Shown here piece by piece: positions 60,102 through 64,000 of a stretch of 64,000 bases of DNA (its first letter is position 1; the number at the start of each line of letters is the position of its first letter). The notes under the pieces were generated by a model. The model worked only from the letters and a program-made list of their open reading frames with translations, was not told the origin of the DNA and made no database searches. The translations under genes and the position numbers were made by a program. Source of the stretch: Astragalus membranaceus (Eukaryota; Streptophyta; Magnoliopsida; Fabales; Fabaceae); assembly GCA_039519185.1 (NCBI GenBank), contig CM076850.1, positions 165,434,974-165,498,973 on the forward strand. The letters are read 5' to 3'.

Positions 60102-60429
60102 ATCATTAGTCTGATTTGATACTACTAACTCTGTTTCATGTTATACGATTTTCTAGCCAAAAAAATTTGTTCTATAACACATGACGTTTTAGAATACCAA
60201 TAAAGCTTTAATTATGTTTTCCCTATTATACCCTCAAATTTGAATGCAAATTTTTTTAATTCATTTTTAATTTAATGAATGAATGGTATATTAGGAAGAA
60301 TGAAATTACATTTTATAAATTTTAGACTAATAATTGCATTCATTAGTTCCTGTGCCACAACCTTAAACGACATATAATATGGGACAGAGGGAGTACCGTA
60401 TTGTATCACGATCATTAGTCTGATTTGAT
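60102..60429. repeat. 19 bp direct repeats around the MITE
   Basis: ATCATTAGTCTGATTTGAT occurs at 60102-60120 and 60411-60429, exact copies, too long for a mariner target duplication. Confidence 0.9.
60123..60395. mobile_element. Stowaway-like MITE
   Basis: The left end TACTAACTCTGTTTCATGTT is an imperfect inverse of the right end AATATGGGACAGAGGGAGTA, the CTCCCTC(T/C)GT type of plant mariner MITE ends. About 273 bp, AT-rich, no coding sequence. Its neighbourhood has a 19 bp direct repeat on both sides. Confidence 0.75.
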
Positions 60430-61598
60430 CATTCACCTTAAGGCATCCTAAGGGTGGACTTTCTTATTGCACGCCCTCAATTTTTAAAACTTTCATGGAT
60501 ACCCCTATTTTTTTATTTTAACCCCTATATTTTTTATTTGCACACTCTGACTCAACACCCTAACCCTACCTATTGTCCATGCATCTCTCTACATTGTGAC
60601 CGTCTCTTCTCTCCGGTAGAGGTTTCAATGGTTTGAGAAAATCCAAATTAACCCACAATCCAATCGAAACTAATATGTTTGGTAGAGGTATTTTTTGTGT
60701 TTGGGCTAAATTTGAACCAATCCGAACCAATCTATAATTGTTTGGTTCAGGCAACGAATTTAAAAATAATACACGAACCCAAACCAATCCATGCTAACTG
60801 ATAGTATTTTTTTGGTCAAAAAAAAAGCTGATAGTATTTTAGTAATTTTAGAAGCACAAGATATTATTTACTTAGGCTTTTTACCTTTATAATTCATATG
60901 GTGGCACATGTTTCTCCTTTTATTAAGTTTTACTTTTTCCAAAAATCAAATTGATTCATCCACGTGTATTTATTGAGAATTTGAATTCTATTCAACCTTT
61001 TTTTGTAAACATGTTTCTTTGATTGGTATTTTTTTGATGAATTTTTTATTCGTATTTTATACGTATGAAACAAAATTTATTTTATAGCATAAAGTAGCTT
61101 ATAAATAATATATTTATAATTTATTTATTTGAATTTTAGTATTTTTTTTTTTTGATAAATTGAATTATAGTATTCTACATTAATTAATTAATTAATTAAT
61201 TAATTAATTAATACTTTCTAATGTAGAATGATTGACTTGAGAGCGAAGAAAGGGGGAGAAGGATAAAGAAAGAGAAAGAAAACTGCAAAACCGTCAAAGA
61301 AAGCGTGAAAGGCAAAGACACGTAGCACAATGTTCCCATGAGTCACCAATCTTTCTTTCCTATTTAAAAAACTCCAACAGAGTTTAGCGGGAACTGTAGA
61401 ACTGACGATAAACATCAAACAAATTAACAAACACTGCCATTTCCATCTCTATCTACGCGCTCCTCCGCCGCCATTAACCACAACTTCGCAGTTGCTCCTC
61501 CGCCGTTATTATTATTAATTAAAGAAATAACAACACTGCGCGCATCAAGTTTAGTTGTTGTAGGAAGAAGGAACAACACGGTTCTGCATCTCAGAGAA

Positions 61599-61629
<31 letters not shown>

Positions 61630-61664
61630 TTGTTTTCTTTCTTGGCTGAATAATAACAATAAAA
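60430..61664. other. Intergenic DNA and upstream region of AAA ATPase gene
   Basis: AT-rich, with a (TTAA)n tract at about 61180-61212. The likely 5' leader of the ATPase gene lies in the last 200-300 bases; no definite TATA box was identified. Confidence 0.5.
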
Positions 61665-64000
61665 ATGGAGCAGAAAAGCATCCTTATATCGGCGCTGAGC
61701 GTAGGGGTAGGAGTGGGAGTGGGAGTCGGAGTGGGAATAGGATTGGCTTCTGGACAAAGTATTGGTAATTGGGGAGCCAACAACAACGCTGTTACTGCTG
61801 AGAAGATTGAGCACGAAATGCTTCGACAGGTTATTGATGGCAGAGAAAGCAACGTTACTTTCGATAAATTCCCTTATTACCTCAGGTATCTTATTCCTAT
61901 TCCTATTCCTATTCCTTTTCCTACTATAAAAATCATGATCCACTTCTCATTTTTTGGATTGATTTCTACAAACATGTTGCAAGGTTTGAGGCCTTTGGTT
62001 TTATTTTTCTTTCCCCACAACAAAAATCATATGCGACAAGTTTTTAAGTCTTGATGGCCATAGTCACAGTTGATCACTATTCTTGATATTGCAGAGAATC
62101 GGGAGAAAATACTACCGATGTTAGTGTACTCAATTGCTTTTTCATAGACATCAAAAACCATGATATCTTGACTCAGATCTCTTTTTAAAATCCTGTTTAT
62201 ATGTTATCACAGAAGACAGGCTGAGATGATTTTCTAGATTAATTTTTTATTTGACAAAAGTATTGAATATGTTTATAGCATATTTCAAATATAATTTGTA
62301 TAAAGATTGGAATTAAGATTTAATAATGAATGTGCGTTCCTGGCAATGATTGACAGAAAATAGTTTATTTGAGATACTAATACATGTTTTTGATGAATCT
62401 CTTGTTGGGTAAGTATATAACCATTTCTTTTCTTGATATGATACTGAAAAACAGTGAGCACACAAGGGTTTTGCTGACAAGTGCTGCTTATGTTCATTTA
62501 AAGCATGCTGAGGTTTCAAAATATACACGTAATCTTGCTCCTGCAAGCAGGACTATTCTGCTCTCTGGGCCTGCTGGTTAGTAATACCTGGCTTCTTCTG
62601 TTTCCTGATAAGAAATTGATATGCTGTGATGTTTCTAGTTTCTACCATCACGGTGAAGTTAACTACGTTTTCCTTATCCTCCTGTAGAACTTTACCAACA
62701 GATGCTTGCCAAGGCTTTGGCTCATTACTTTGAGGCCAAATTGCTTCTCTTAGATTTAACTGACTTTTCGTTGAAGGTGAGTGTTACAAGTCTTTAGTCA
62801 TTCTTTCTACTCTTCTCTACTTTCGCCAGTTACTTATTTACACACTGGTTGGTTTGTCATTGCTGCAGATTCAGAGTAAATATTGTTCTGGCAACAAAGA
62901 ATCTGTAAGATAATTACTGGTTTATCTTTAATTGCTTTTATGATGTTCCCTCTTGACCTATTTTTTATTTTAGTCTTTCAAAAGGTCCACTTCAGAGACA
63001 ACTTTGGAGCGGCTATCTGACCTATTTGGATCATTTTCAATCTTTTCACAAAGGGAAGAACCTAAAGGTACAACAAATTCATTAACATCTCCACACCAAT
63101 GGTGAAGAGCTAGGTTCATAATCAACCAATAGCTTTGTCAATCTTTAGTACAGGGTTTTGTGGCCTTGTTTTCGTTTTAAGAAAGAAGTATTACGTATGC
63201 AGTGGAAAGTGATACTAATGATAATTTCTAATTGATGAAGAGATGCTGAATGTTTGCAAAGTAGGATAGCTACTTGTAAATTTTCTTGAACTTCTCTCTT
63301 CAACGGGACAAGCAGCTCAAATTCTTGGCTGTAATTGACAATTTATTAAAAGGGAATGACTATTATCAATGTAATTGACAATTTAGTTACAACAGGAAAA
63401 ATGCACAAGCAAAGCAGTGGAGTGGACTTACAATCAATGTAAGTAGAGTAGATTAATTATGTAAGAAGAAATTACTTCCATGCTTTTTGTTTTATATTAT
63501 TACTTAGTATGTGCCTTTTGATTTGCAGGGGGGCTGAAGCATCTTGTTATCCTCCAAAACTCCGTAGGAATGCTTCTTCCACTTCAAATATCAGCAGTCT
63601 TGCTTTGCAAAGCAATAGTACAAATTCAGGTTACTAATTATGTAAAAATATTGATGATGCGTATTGGCTTTATTCATTTACATGCTACCATAAGCATCGC
63701 AGTTTGAGGGGGGAAAAAAGATGGGTGCATTTTCATCATGTTTTCCCGTATACGCTACAGAACTAAACCCACATTGTTTTTAATGTATACATAAATAAAA
63801 GTGATGCTTTATAACATCATTTATAGGTTGGTTTCATGCATTTCATTCAATATCCTTTGGAGCGGAAACTGTAGGTGTCAAATTTTGCATTCAGCCATTG
63901 TTCTCTCTTACTCATGATATCTTATAATCTTCCTTCAGCCCCTCTGAGGCGCACAAGTAGCTGGTCTTTTGATGAAAAGCTTCTTATTCAGTCTCTTTAC
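61665..64000 (+). CDS. AAA-type ATPase, N-terminal part (8 exons; continues beyond window)
   Basis: Start of a large plant AAA ATPase of the kind with an N-terminal membrane anchor and a C-terminal AAA domain; the C-terminal domain is outside the window. Exons: 61665-61885, 62455-62576, 62688-62776, 62869-62904, 62974-63067, 63396-63438, 63529-63629, 63939-64000 onward, all GT-AG and in phase. The protein starts MEQKSILISALSVGVGVGVG, a Gly/Val-rich hydrophobic segment from a GGAGTG repeat, then ESNVTFDKFPYYLSEHTRVL, APASRTILLSGPAELYQQML and KALAHYFEAKLLLLDLTDFS, and a Ser/Arg-rich linker (LRRNASSTSNISSLALQSNS). ILLSGPAELYQQML corresponds to a degenerate P-loop-like first module; a real Walker A would come later. 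The last exon ends in frame with SWSFDEKLLIQSLY at the window edge. Confidence 0.9.

Noticed and set aside
1..64000. tRNA or rRNA genes
   Set aside because: I looked for clover-leaf-like segments and conserved rRNA stretches and saw none; a covariance-model scan was not possible here.

Overview
This window is nuclear DNA from a flowering plant, most likely a eudicot and plausibly a legume. The protein-coding genes are split by short to long GT-AG introns, the intergenic DNA is AT-rich, and about half of the window is nested LTR retrotransposons, a CACTA transposon, MITEs and satellite-like arrays. Assignment to legumes rests only on the general look of the repeats and is tentative. No prokaryotic feature, CRISPR array, tRNA or rRNA gene was found. 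Layout, left to right. 1-4.08 kb: AT-rich DNA with a duplicated ~160 bp block, a GA microsatellite and a decayed LINE 3' end. 4.09-21.55 kb: one nearly intact, young Ty3/gypsy element of the Tat type (314/312 bp LTRs, TSD ATGAG) on the + strand. It has gag-pol with a probable 123 bp intron and two RNase H domains, paired hairpins just after pol, and an antisense spliced gene before the 3' LTR. A 7.8 kb CACTA/En-Spm transposon (TSD GAG) sits inside it. 22.1-27.9 kb: an eight-exon calcium-dependent protein kinase gene, with a small antisense copia remnant in its second intron. 28.2-40.3 kb: an old, broken Ty1/copia element whose 3' LTR has been split by two adjacent LTR-like elements sharing one CTAAC target site; the second also carries a hAT-type MITE. 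41.5-48.6 kb: a nine-exon KUP/HAK/KT potassium transporter gene with a plastid-like fragment in an intron. 52.1-56.1 kb: a CPBP-family (CAAX protease-like) membrane protein gene whose first exon does not join in frame. 56.9-58.6 kb: a ~250 bp tandem array interrupted by a solo LTR with a perfect TSD. 60.1-60.4 kb: a MITE. 61.7-64.0 kb: the first eight exons of a large AAA-type ATPase gene that runs off the end of the window. The four host genes are all on the + strand and unrelated in function (calcium signalling, potassium transport, membrane proteolysis or prenyl-type peptidase fold, AAA ATPase), so they look like neighbours and not a pathway. The main interest lies in the mobile elements: their nesting order can be read from target-site duplications. 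The Tat element also has features that go beyond gag-pol: a probable splice intron, covarying hairpins and an antisense gene. I did not find a convincing new biological system beyond these.
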